From positions 449,001 through 513,000 of the forward strand of contig NZ_AP023367.1 in NCBI RefSeq assembly GCF_014218335.1: 64,000 nt of DNA. The letters run 5' to 3'. Made by a program: the position numbers and the translations under genes. Origin of the DNA: Anaerocolumna cellulosilytica. Lineage in GTDB: Bacteria > Bacillota > Clostridia > Lachnospirales > Lachnospiraceae. Below the pieces are notes generated by a model. That model worked only from the letters and a program-made list of their open reading frames with translations, was not told the DNA's origin and did no database searches. Positions 7,817-17,089 of this stretch are shown one piece after another (positions within the stretch are counted from its first letter, which is position 1; each line of letters begins with the position of its first letter).

Positions 7817-7960
7817 ATAAGAGTTAAAATTATAATTAAGCATTTAATGGAGAATGAATTTTAATAGTCAATCATATTTAATAGACGTAAGTGAATAATA
7901 CTCTTGTAATACACAATGGGTTACACAAGTACTGATTTTACTGTCAATGAAACTATCAAA

Positions 7961-8022
7961 GAGATAATAAGCAGGTATATTCAAACCCTTGTAAATACTA
8001 CATTTGCAAGGGTTTTTTCTTT
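7961..8022. repeat. 62-bp direct repeat, copy 1, containing a terminator hairpin
   Basis: This segment matches 12390-12450 with only a handful of differences (a few A/G changes and one T fewer in the T run). It contains AAACCCTTG (7983-7991) pairing with CAAGGGTTT (8007-8015) and a T run, so each copy is also a rho-independent terminator. The similarity extends some 20 bp upstream of the hairpin, which a terminator alone would not need. Confidence 0.7.
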
Positions 8023-8039
8023 ACTCTTAACCAGTTTTA

Positions 8040-8487
8040 TGAGAGGAGAAAAACTGACTGACAGTGCTATTAACGGTACAATTAAAGGTGCTTCAAGAGT
8101 AACTGGATATAATGGAAATGCTAATAGTTATAATGAGATTATGGTACAAGTGCTGTTATAAATAGTGAGGGCATGACATTCTATACACTTGGGATGGTAC
8201 GAAAGGTGGCAAAGCTCAACTGTATGTTGATGATATGTCAAAGCCTAATAATACTACGATCGCTAAATTTGACGATGTAAATACTCCGAAATATAATCTT
8301 TATATTGGTACATTAGCAGAAGTTGCAGGTCCTAAGTTTTTAAGTGATTTACATGAATTTATAGTGAGTTCAGTCGTACAAAAAGTAATTGCTTTAAAAG
8401 TGGTCCTAGAAGTTAAAGAACAACTCCAGTTAAGCATAGATGAGGAATTCAGCGTCCGGCATGTTCGATTGAGTGTCTTTTGTTAAC
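8040..8487 (+). pseudogene. Decayed LamG / concanavalin-like domain fragment
   Basis: One frame at 8040-8161 reads NGTIKGASRVTGYNGNANSY. After a stop, another frame from about 8168 reads HDILYTWDGTKGG, AQLYVDD and later YNLYIGTLAEV. In order these match the start, middle and end of a LamG-type lectin domain (usual pattern WHHV, YDG, LYVDG, YIG). The frame changes and stops show it is broken. Such domains are attached to secreted glycosidases in these clostridia. No catalytic part remains. Confidence 0.5.
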
Positions 8488-8560
8488 GATGTAGTAACCA
8501 TTGCCTATATAAAAGAGGTAATAGTATGATATAATAATTCATATACATGGAGGATTATTT

Positions 8561-8773
8561 ATGGATTTTATTATGTTAGCTATAGTAATTTATGCAGGTG
8601 TTATTTTATATCTGGATATATTTAAGTGGGATTGGCTTTCAAAACATCAGCATAGAAAGTTATTTAGTATGTATGATTGGATTGAAGATAAGTGGGGAGA
8701 TAAAGGTGTACGTATAACAATTGGAGCCACTATGATAGCCGTTATAGTATTTTTTATAACGGATTTGATATAA
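8561..8773 (+). CDS. Small two-helix membrane protein, Imm17-like
   Basis: ATG 8561 follows ATGGAGGATTATTT. The 70-residue product has a membrane helix at about 4-20 (IMLAIVIYAGVILYLDIF), a polar middle with WDWLSK, and a second helix at 50-69 (ITIGATMIAVIVFFITDLI). Length and two-helix layout resemble the immunity protein 17 family, but this rests on general shape. No partner toxin is visible nearby. Confidence 0.5.
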   Translation: MDFIMLAIVIYAGVILYLDIFKWDWLSKHQHRKLFSMYDWIEDKWGDKGVRITIGATMIAVIVFFITDLI

Positions 8774-8788
8774 AGTAAAAAAAGAAAT

Positions 8789-8813
8789 AAGCATCCTTCG
8801 GGGGTGCTTTTTT
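8789..8813 (+). terminator. Rho-independent terminator
   Basis: AAGCATCC (8789-8796), a TTCG loop and GGGGTGCTT (8801-8809) run into TTTTTC. It closes the small membrane protein gene. Confidence 0.85.
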
Positions 8814-8978
8814 CATACACGAAACCACTCGAAAGAGGTGAGCCTGATTGGCGGACTCAAAAATATAATTGATATTAAATACGAGGTATGAATACTGGAT
8901 ATCCAAGCACTCATACCTCAAATGTATTATAGAAAGCTAATTTACAGAAATTATTTTACTCACTCTTCTCATGTCATA

Positions 8979-9359
8979 TTACTGAACTATAACACATCTT
9001 ACCAATTCTAAGTAGTCTCCTTCTGAGACAGATATATAATTATTTCCAGTATAATTGTTATTTGAAAGTATATCATCATGTCGACTATCACTATAAATAC
9101 AGTAATAACCAGAGTCCGTTCCAGAAGCCAGTTTATATTCTCCAGCAGGGATATCTACTCCAACTTTGTATTGTCCTTCTTCATAAATTGTCATAGTGTC
9201 TAGTAGTGACGGTTCTGATGTAGGGGTAGGTGTACTGGTAGGCGCTAAAGTAGCGGTTGGTAATGGTGTTGATGAAGTTTCAGTTTCATTAGCGGATTTA
9301 TTTTGATTTAATATGTCTCGGGATGTTTTAATTTCACTAGATTCCCACCCAGTCAGCAA
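8979..9359 (-). CDS. Secreted/lipoprotein-like protein with PT linker and small conserved domain
   Basis: The 126-residue frame has a Pro/Thr-rich linker (residues 30-50, repeated TPTP-type) and a C-terminal domain (QYKVGVDIPAGEYKLAS, then YYCIYSD, YISVSEGDYLEL) seen as an add-on in clostridial surface proteins. The only start is TTG 9359, which gives no signal peptide. In-frame codons upstream (9360-9407) encode a hydrophobic stretch ending LLTGW, like a lipoprotein signal whose lipobox cysteine has become tryptophan, but without an ATG. The gene may be decayed or start at a non-standard codon. Confidence 0.5.
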   Translation of the reverse strand: MLTGWESSEIKTSRDILNQNKSANETETSSTPLPTATLAPTSTPTPTSEPSLLDTMTIYEEGQYKVGVDIPAGEYKLASGTDSGYYCIYSDSRHDDILSNNNYTGNNYISVSEGDYLELVRCVIVQ

Positions 9360-9461
9360 AACAATTAATATTGTAATTAGGTAAGTTTTGTGTGGAAAAA
9401 TTGAAAGAAATGGTATAATAAGATTTAGAGAATCAATTATATTTAAGAATTAGGCAGGTGT

Positions 9462-10016
9462 ATGATGAAGATTGAAAGATTACTTGCAATAACGAACTAT
9501 TTACTCTCAAATAAAAGAGTAACTGCTCAGATGCTGTCAATGCGATTTAATGTATCTACAAGAACTGTGATGAGAGATATTAACACTCTCTCTTTAGCAG
9601 GAATACCTGTCGTTACGTATTATGGATCAGATGGTGGATATGAAATACTTGATTCATTCAAGTTGGATCGGCAATTGGTAGGAGAAAAACAATTTTCATA
9701 TGTTATTACTGCCTTACAAGGGTTACAAACCGCATTTGATAATGATGAGTTGAATGATACATTGGAAAAGATGCAAGCGATTGCGCCAGAGGGAACTGGT
9801 GAAATTTTATTAGATTTTGGAGTCTTAAGGGAAAATAATAATACGAATGACAAATTGATTCTTTTACAAAGAGCTATTAACATTCGACAAAAAGTTATAT
9901 TTTCATATACAAATGCAGATAATGAAGAAAAAGACCATGAGGTTGAGCCGGTTGCAACGATGTATAAGTGGTATAATTGGTATCTACTATGTTATTGTCC
10001 TAAATATGAACTATAG
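9462..10016 (+). pseudogene. WYL-domain HTH regulator, 5' part, split by IS
   Basis: Residues 1-60 form a DeoR-type winged helix (RVTAQMLSMRFNVSTRTVMR, then DINTLSLAGIPV) and residues 125-184 begin a WYL domain (KVIFSYTNADNEEKDHEVEP, YKWYNWYLLCYCPKYEL). The frame ends at TAG 10014-10016, about 10 bp before the IS end. The missing C-terminal part appears beyond the IS at 11279-11677. WYL regulators sense ligands and often control defence or sugar genes; this one is disrupted. Confidence 0.8.
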
Positions 10017-10064
10017 TCAAGTAAGTAGACACGATTATTAGAAAAAACTTTCTGGAAACAGTTA

Positions 10065-10967
10065 CTAAGCTTGATTCCAGAAGAGTTCCTCCTTTTCATT
10101 GGGTGTTAGCATTCCAAGAGAACTGTGTGGTCTTCTGGAGTTATAGAAACCTTCAATATACTCAAATACAGATAGCTGCAGCTCCTGTAAAGAGTAATAG
10201 GTTTTTCGGTTGGTTTCTTCTTTTTTCAAATATTTGAAGAAACATTCACAGCAGGCATTGTCGAAGGGATAACCTTTCTTAGAAAATGACTGCACTACAT
10301 TAAGAGAATCCAATAACTGTCTGAATGAAAATGCAGTATATTGAGATCCCCGATCAGAGTGGAACATGAGGCCTGTAGGGTATTTCCTTTTATCATAAGC
10401 TTTTTTGAATGCAGTCATTACCAAAGTGACATCAGGTCTTGCTGAAATGTTCCAGGAAATGATTTTGCGAGAAAATAGATCCATTACAATACAGAGATAA
10501 TACCATTTCCCAGAAACTTTGATATAAGTGAAATCACTTGCCCAGACAATGTCAGGGGATTTCTGGTTGAACTCCTGATGGAGATGATTGGTGCAATTGC
10601 CAGTATCTTTATGCCGATAGTTACGATATGGCTTCACCGTTGACATTCGTGGTAATTGAAGTGTTTTCATCAGGCGGTACACTCGTCCAACACTGATGTG
10701 AATGCCATGATCACGCTGGAGGACATAAGTAATCTTATATGCACCAAGACGCTTGTTATAATCGGCGTAGATATGGAGAATCCGTTTGGCTATCTCCTGA
10801 TTTTCCTTGGTGCGTTCAGCAGGTACTGAGTGAAAATGCTTATAATAGGTACTTCTGTTTACACCTAATACATTGCAAAGAATCTTTATGTCATGCTGAA
10901 AACGAAGCTTATGAACAGCATCTAATCGTTGCTGGAGTGTGGCGTGAAGATGGCAATCGCTTTTTTT
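10065..10967 (-). CDS. IS3 transposase OrfB (integrase core)
   Basis: The frame holds the DDE catalytic triad: Asp in VWASDFTYI, Asp in FHSDRGSQYT and Glu in CCECFFKYLKKEE, followed by the usual IS3 ending (FYNSRRPHSSLG). The frame is open upstream to the A7 run at 10961-10967, so the OrfAB transposase is made by a -1 frameshift from orfA. Internal starts such as GTG 10682 would lose the N-terminal HTH_21 region. Confidence 0.9.
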   Translation of the reverse strand, partial: KKSDCHLHATLQQRLDAVHKLRFQHDIKILCNVLGVNRSTYYKHFHSVPAERTKENQEIAKRILHIYADYNKRLGAYKITYVLQRDHGIHISVGRVYRLMKTLQLPRMSTVKPYRNYRHKDTGNCTNHLHQEFNQKSPDIVWASDFTYIKVSGKWYYLCIVMDLFSRKIISWNISARPDVTLVMTAFKKAYDKRKYPTGLMFHSDRGSQYTAFSFRQLLDSLNVVQSFSKKGYPFDNACCECFFKYLKKEETNRKTYYSLQELQLSVFEYIEGFYNSRRPHSSLGMLTPNEKEELFWNQA

Positions 10968-11215
10968 AGTATGAGGAGTTCCTCCTCAAGCTGAGCATTG
11001 CGTTTTTGAAGATCCTTCACTTGTTTGGCGGTCAAGACCTCGCCATCATCCGTTTTGACGGTTGAGTATTGCTTGATCCAACGGGTAAGAGCGGTTAGGG
11101 AAACACCGTATTCTTTACAGAGAACAGCCTGTGTTTTACCGCCAGATTGATAAAGGTTAACGAGAGTACGTTTGAAGTCCTCGTCATACCGTGTTCCATT
11201 TTTACTTGTGGACAT
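10922..11215 (-). CDS. IS3 transposase OrfA (HTH)
   Basis: The 97-residue protein starts at ATG 11215 and carries a HTH_Tnp_1 domain (RYDEDFKRTLVNLYQSGGK, KEYGVSLTALTRWIKQY) and a leucine-zipper-like end (LQKRNAQLEEELLILKKA). The slippery A run lies near its end. OrfA binds the IS ends and is also the N-terminal part of the fusion transposase. Confidence 0.9.
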   Translation of the reverse strand: MSTSKNGTRYDEDFKRTLVNLYQSGGKTQAVLCKEYGVSLTALTRWIKQYSTVKTDDGEVLTAKQVKDLQKRNAQLEEELLILKKAIAIFTPHSSND

Positions 11216-11278
11216 GAGTAGATACCTCCTTTTTTTGTCTACTTAATTGTAATATATGGTTACTTATCGTGTCCACTT

Positions 11279-11677
11279 TTATAATATAGATCCAATATGA
11301 TGATTATAGAATATTTAAGCTTGTAAGAATTGAGAACGCTATCAATTGCAGAACAGAGGAATAGTAAATTACATAGTGTTGCTGAAGCAAGAAAGAAGTG
11401 GGAACAGGCTAAATATACGCAAAAGATTATTAGAGTGAAGTTATTATGTAAAAGTAGTATTAAGGCTAAATGCGAGGAATACTTAAATGGAGAAATTGTT
11501 GAAGAATATGAGGGTGGAGAATTTCTATATGAGATGAATGTTCCTGAGAATGAGCACTTTTGGTATGGGACCATACTAGCATTTGCTGATCAAGCTATAG
11601 TCATTGAGCCTCCTGATTTGGTAGAAAGAATTTGCTTGAATTGTAATCAAACATTAAAACAATATGAAGAAGTGTGA
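11279..11677 (+). pseudogene. WYL regulator, 3' part
   Basis: The frame reads SVAEARKKWEQAKY, VKLLCKSSIKAKCEEYL, EMNVPENEHFWYGTIL and ends CLNCNQTLKQYEEV, the usual C-terminus of clostridial YafY/WYL regulators. It has no start codon of its own with a ribosome binding site, and stops occur between 11279 and 11330. It is the displaced end of the gene beginning at 9462. Confidence 0.75.
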
Positions 11678-11699
11678 CATACAGGTGTCAGACTTCTTT

Positions 11700-11708
11700 T
11701 GCTATAAT
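11700..11708 (+). promoter_or_regulatory. Extended -10 promoter
   Basis: TGCTATAAT at 11700-11708 is an extended -10 element (TGnTATAAT). It lies about 20 bp before a short open frame and 95 bp before the RidA gene. No good -35 box is seen, which is normal for extended -10 promoters. Confidence 0.5.
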
Positions 11709-11727
11709 GGCTTTATAAGGAGGGCAT

Positions 11728-11781
11728 ATGAATAGAGAAAAAGTAATATCTATTGAAGAAGCAAAAAATTATTTGATGTGA
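11728..11781 (+). other. Short leader or remnant ORF (17 codons)
   Basis: ATG 11728 follows a strong AAGGAGGG and encodes 17 residues (KVISIEEAKNYLM end). The strong ribosome binding site suggests it once began a longer gene, or is a short leader ahead of ridA. Confidence 0.3.
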
Positions 11782-11803
11782 TTATGAAGCAGAAGGAGGA
11801 TTT

Positions 11804-12169
11804 ATGAGTAGTATTGTCAGAACAAATGTTAATGAAGAATATGCTTATTCTGAGATAGTAGAAGCAGGGGATTTTGTATTTCTAAGTTTTTGTGTAGGAA
11901 ATGTAGGAGCCTCAATTGAAAATCATGTGCATGGTGCGCTAAATGATATGGAAAAACGTTTGGAAAAAATAAACTTGTCTTTGTGTAATGTGGTTAAGAT
12001 GGATGTTTTACTTAAGGATGTGTGGAATATTCCGATTATGGAAAAAGTTTTTAAGGAGCGATTTGGTAGTGTATACCCAGCAAGAAAAACGATTCAGACA
12101 GAGTTTGCTCATATAGGTGGACCGGACGGTCTGCATGTTCAGATTGATGCAATTGCATATAAAAAATAA
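11804..12169 (+). CDS. RidA (YjgF/YER057c/UK114) family protein
   Basis: The 121-residue protein has the RidA layout: a start with YSEIVEAGDFVFLSF, a helix ALNDMEKRLEKINLSLCNVV, and the end KTIQTEFAHIGGPDGLHVQI. RidA proteins hydrolyse reactive enamine/imine intermediates such as 2-aminoacrylate. The classical arginine of RidA near the end is not evident, so this may be a Rid subfamily with another role. AGAAGGAGG precedes ATG 11804. Confidence 0.8.
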   Translation: MSSIVRTNVNEEYAYSEIVEAGDFVFLSFCVGNVGASIENHVHGALNDMEKRLEKINLSLCNVVKMDVLLKDVWNIPIMEKVFKERFGSVYPARKTIQTEFAHIGGPDGLHVQIDAIAYKK

Positions 12170-12389
12170 AATTTGATATGGGGACTTTGCTTTTATCGCG
12201 GTTTGGTATGTATTTTTTGTAAGGGTTGGTGTAATTTATAAAGGATGAAGGGCTTGATACATTTATAGTTAGTTTTTATGAAATGTCTTAAGACGTAATA
12301 AAACGTCGTGGGTGTGAAACGTATGTGCAACAACTAACACAACAAACCCTGTATTTCTGCGCTTTTCAAGCTCTCAAACGGTTGACAAT

Positions 12390-12450
12390 GAGATAATAAA
12401 CAGATATATTCGAACCCTTGTAAATACTACATTTGCAAGGGTTTTTCTTT
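12390..12450. repeat. 62-bp direct repeat, copy 2, containing a terminator hairpin
   Basis: It matches 7961-8022. The hairpin GAACCCTTG (12412-12420) with CAAGGGTTT (12436-12444) and its T run can end transcription from ridA. The rest of the 12170-12667 gap shows no gene. Confidence 0.7.
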
Positions 12451-12667
12451 CTTATTTGTAACAATTAGTGCATCCGACGCTTCTATATTCTCAAGTAATT
12501 ATCCATCATCTTTTGAATGACTTTATTAGTTAAAGACTGTAATGACAATCTATATGAAGTATTATATAATTGTGGTAACAGCTTGTAAAAAATAACAGTA
12601 TAGTCGTGTTAAGCACTTTGCTATTATAATCAGTTGCAAATAATAAATATAATAGGGGGATTATTTG

Positions 12668-13501
12668 ATGTTTGATGTATACACTGGAGTAATCAAGATG
12701 ATGAAAGATTTTCGTGAGGATGGTATGGACATAACAATAAAATATTTAATAAACGATGATTATAAGGATTTATTAGAAACATATAAATTAAAAGAAATTG
12801 TTGGTAATACAGAAGGAGATTTTAATAAGGCTATAAACTTGTTGAAATGGATTTCATCGAATGTTTACCATTACGGTAATTATAAAAATCACATAACAAA
12901 TACGGCAATGGATTTATTCGAATATTCCTTCGGAAAGGGTGAAGCATACGGAATAAATTGCCGTTCTTTATCCCTCGCTTTAACGGAATGTTTACTTGCA
13001 ATAGGTATAAAAGCACGCACTGTATACATAATGCCATTCTCACCTTATGACTTTGATAATCATGTTGTCTGTGAAGCTTTTATAAGTGAGATTAATAAAT
13101 GGGTTATGCTTGATCCAACATATAATTTGTATGCCACTTTTAATAATATTCCATTAAATATACTTGAACTACGTAGCTTATTAGCAGATCAAGAGAAAGT
13201 GAATTTTAATGACGAAGCAAATTATAACGGAACCCCAATAAATAAAGATGAAGTATTGACCTATTATGCAAAAGATTTATTCAGATTTATGATTTGTGAG
13301 ATGCAAGGAAAAAACGTTCAAGATATGGATGGACGAAGGATTATAAATATCACTCCATGCGGATATGATGTTAAATATAATACTTTAGCAAATATTGACT
13401 ATCGTTTAAAAAAATGGGGGAATAATGATGATTTGAAGGCTTTTAGAAAAAGTTCAGAAACAGATAGTTTGATTTATAAGGGATTAGATATCTTATATTA
13501 A
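12668..13501 (+). CDS. Transglutaminase-like cysteine protease-fold protein
   Basis: The catalytic triad of the transglutaminase-like superfamily is visible: Cys in GINCRSLSLALTECL, His in FDNHVVCEAF and Asp in WVMLDPTYN. There is no signal peptide, so the protein is probably cytoplasmic. Members act as proteases or amidases, and the substrate here cannot be told. ATG 12668 follows AGGGGG; a TTG directly before it is less likely. The gene stands alone. Sequence before residue 60 and after 190 is not recognised. Confidence 0.75.
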   Translation: MFDVYTGVIKMMKDFREDGMDITIKYLINDDYKDLLETYKLKEIVGNTEGDFNKAINLLKWISSNVYHYGNYKNHITNTAMDLFEYSFGKGEAYGINCRSLSLALTECLLAIGIKARTVYIMPFSPYDFDNHVVCEAFISEINKWVMLDPTYNLYATFNNIPLNILELRSLLADQEKVNFNDEANYNGTPINKDEVLTYYAKDLFRFMICEMQGKNVQDMDGRRIINITPCGYDVKYNTLANIDYRLKKWGNNDDLKAFRKSSETDSLIYKGLDILY

Positions 13502-15001
<1,500 letters not shown>

Positions 15002-15058
15002 TAAATAAAAGATTCTTTAAAGACTAGAAGAATCGCACTATAAATAAAGTATGTTAAT

Positions 15059-15097
15059 AAAATCCTTGTAGACTTGGTGTCTGCAAGGATTTTATTA
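15059..15097 (+). terminator. Terminator of the esterase gene
   Basis: AAAATCCTTG (15059-15068) pairs with CAAGGATTTT (15083-15092), with further pairing GTAGAC/GTCTGC inside. The group II intron begins at 15099, only a few bases behind it. Confidence 0.85.
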
Positions 15098-15098
15098 G

Positions 15099-17017
15099 GT
15101 GCGCCCAGCATGGGCGCAATCTCATGGGTTCAAGTCCCTAGCACATCCTAGTAGTGGAAAGTGCATAGCCTAAGACAAGGGTGTCGTTCGTGAGAGCGAA
15201 TCTGAAGGAAGTCCGTGGGCAAATCTCTGGTCTGACGAACAGAAATCACATATAAGGCAAACTTTTGTGGGTAAGGCTGCCTAACAAGTCAAAGCCCTAT
15301 AACTACTCGAAAACAAAAGGTGTAAATGTGGCAGATAGATGGAGAGGAAGATTGCGTTCTTACCTGGGGAGACCTTAGAGGTAAGTTGTGGAAATGAACT
15401 TTGAAACAACAACCCATATAGTGATGTATGGCTGAACTCTAAGGGGTCAGCAGAGGTCATAGTACTAGAGGTTGTCGACGACCAATAGGAAGGACTGAAC
15501 AATAGGAGGTTTTAGAAGTTTGAAAGAAACAAAGAAATGTGATGAAAGCAGACAACTGAATATAAAGTCAGGTCATTTGCAAAAAGATAGAGTGGAACTC
15601 GAAAGATATGCAAAGACGCCGAGCATTTCTATGACGTCAAAGAACAGACAGAACGCTAGAAGTGAGTATCACTATGGATTGTTAGAGAAAATCATCAGTA
15701 ATGAAAATCTGAATGAAGCCTTTAAAAGAGTAAAGAAGAATAAAGGAAGTCATGGAATTGATGAGATGGGAGTAGATGAACTTCTACCGTATCTTAAAAG
15801 ACATGGCGAAGAACTTAAGCAATCCATAGTAAATGGAAGTTATAAACCCAATGCCGTTAGACGAGTAGAAATACCAAAAGAAAACGGGAAAACAAGACCA
15901 TTAGGAATACCGACTGTAGTAGACCGAGTGATACAGCAAGCAATATCACAAGTGCTTACCCCAATCTTTGAGAAGAAATTTTCAGAGAATAGTTATGGGT
16001 TTCGACCAAACCGAAATGCGCATCAAGCCATCTTAAAGTGTAAAGAATACATGGATGAAGGCTACCGATGGGCAGTAGATATCGATTTGGAGAAGTACTT
16101 TGATACTGTAAATCATGATAAATTAATCGGACTGATTTATAAAGAAGTAAAGGATATACGTGTAATCGGACTGATAAGAAAGTATCTAAATGCAGGAGTA
16201 ATGGAAAAAGGTCTAACTACTGTAACCACAGAGGGAGTACCACAAGGCGGAAATCTGTCTCCATTACTTAGTAACATTATGTTACATGAATTAGATACGG
16301 AACTGGAAAGACGAGGATTGAGATTCTGTCGTTACGCAGATGATTGTAATGTATATGTCAAATCAAGAAAATCCGCTGAACGAGTTATGAAAAGTATCAC
16401 GAAGTTTATTGAGGAAGACTTAAAACTCAAAGTAAATAAAGAGAAAAGCAAGGTAGACCGACCATGGAAACTAAAATACTTAGGATACACCTTTTATCCA
16501 AAGAAAGGTGAAATGGGAATAAGAGTTCATCCGATATCAGTCAAGAAAATAAAGGGAAAACTAAAGAACCTCACTGGAAGAAGTAATGCAATGAGCATGG
16601 AAGTTAGAGCAATGAAACTAAGACAACTAATGGTTGGCTGGGTAAGTTACTTTAAACTTGCAGATATGAGAAGTACCTTAAAAGAACTCGATGAATGGTT
16701 GAGGAGACGTATAAGACTTTGCTACTGGAAACAGTGGAAAAAGATTAAAACGAAATACGATAACTTAGTAAAGCTAGGTGCATTAAAGTGGAAGGCATGG
16801 GAACATGCGAATACAAGAAAAGGCTACTGGAGAATCTCCAATAGCCCAATCCTAGCTACAACTCTTACGAACAAACATCTTAGAGAACAAGGATTTATAA
16901 CATTAACAGAAAGATATTTACAAGTAAGGTAATTCTATTGAACCGCCACGTGCCGAACGGCATGCGTGGTGGTGTGAGAGGACGAATAATCAATTAATGA
17001 TTATTCTCCTACTCGAT
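15099..17017 (+). mobile_element. Group II intron (full length)
   Basis: The 5' end GTGCGCCC (15099) is the standard group II start. The 5' ribozyme part runs to about 15515 and the intron-encoded protein follows. Behind it, 16940-16975 folds as domain V (ACCGCCACG, a GAAC loop, CGTGGTGG), then GTGAGAGGACG and a domain VI stem (GAATAATCA/TGATTATTC), ending CTACTCGAT at 17017. It sits on the same strand as the esterase gene and right behind its terminator, so splicing would not disturb any gene. All expected parts are present, so it may be active. Confidence 0.9.
15520..16932 (+). CDS. ltrA: Group II intron reverse transcriptase/maturase
   Basis: Residues 60-330 are the reverse transcriptase (GIPTVVDRVIQQAI, YGFRPNRNAHQAI, DIDLEKYFDTVNH, PQGGNLSPLLSNI, catalytic RYADD). 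The X/maturase domain follows (GRPWKLKYLG-type segment, GRSNAMSMEVR, MVGWVSYFKLADM). The protein ends at WRISNSPILATTL and a short tail, with no HNH endonuclease domain. The start is TTG 15520 behind AGGAGG at 15504-15509, a longish spacing. It helps the intron fold, splice and move. The YADD motif is intact. Confidence 0.92.
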   Translation: MKETKKCDESRQLNIKSGHLQKDRVELERYAKTPSISMTSKNRQNARSEYHYGLLEKIISNENLNEAFKRVKKNKGSHGIDEMGVDELLPYLKRHGEELKQSIVNGSYKPNAVRRVEIPKENGKTRPLGIPTVVDRVIQQAISQVLTPIFEKKFSENSYGFRPNRNAHQAILKCKEYMDEGYRWAVDIDLEKYFDTVNHDKLIGLIYKEVKDIRVIGLIRKYLNAGVMEKGLTTVTTEGVPQGGNLSPLLSNIMLHELDTELERRGLRFCRYADDCNVYVKSRKSAERVMKSITKFIEEDLKLKVNKEKSKVDRPWKLKYLGYTFYPKKGEMGIRVHPISVKKIKGKLKNLTGRSNAMSMEVRAMKLRQLMVGWVSYFKLADMRSTLKELDEWLRRRIRLCYWKQWKKIKTKYDNLVKLGALKWKAWEHANTRKGYWRISNSPILATTLTNKHLREQGFITLTERYLQVR

Positions 17018-17089
17018 TGCAACCAGTATGAGCGCCTTTTAGTTACGACTCCTGAGTATGAGAGTAAAGTGTAATTATCTTGATTTAAT

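Larger units (their letters stand above)
10023..11278 (-). mobile_element. IS3-family insertion sequence
   Basis: The ends are imperfect inverted repeats: AAGTAGACACGAT at 10023-10035 and, on the other strand, AAGTGGACACGAT ending at 11278. The size of about 1.26 kb and the two overlapping frames orfA and orfB with an A7 slippery run fit IS3. I found no clear 3-bp target duplication (flanks differ), which suggests age or a local deletion. It interrupts a WYL regulator gene. Confidence 0.9.

Noticed and set aside
10739-10969. Plus-strand frame inside the IS
   Set aside because: It is antisense to the transposase frame, which is fully supported by the DDE motifs.
15520-16932. Reverse transcriptase as part of a retron or diversity-generating element
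   Set aside because: It has a maturase X domain and lies inside complete group II ribozyme ends; no template/variable repeat or msr/msd was seen.
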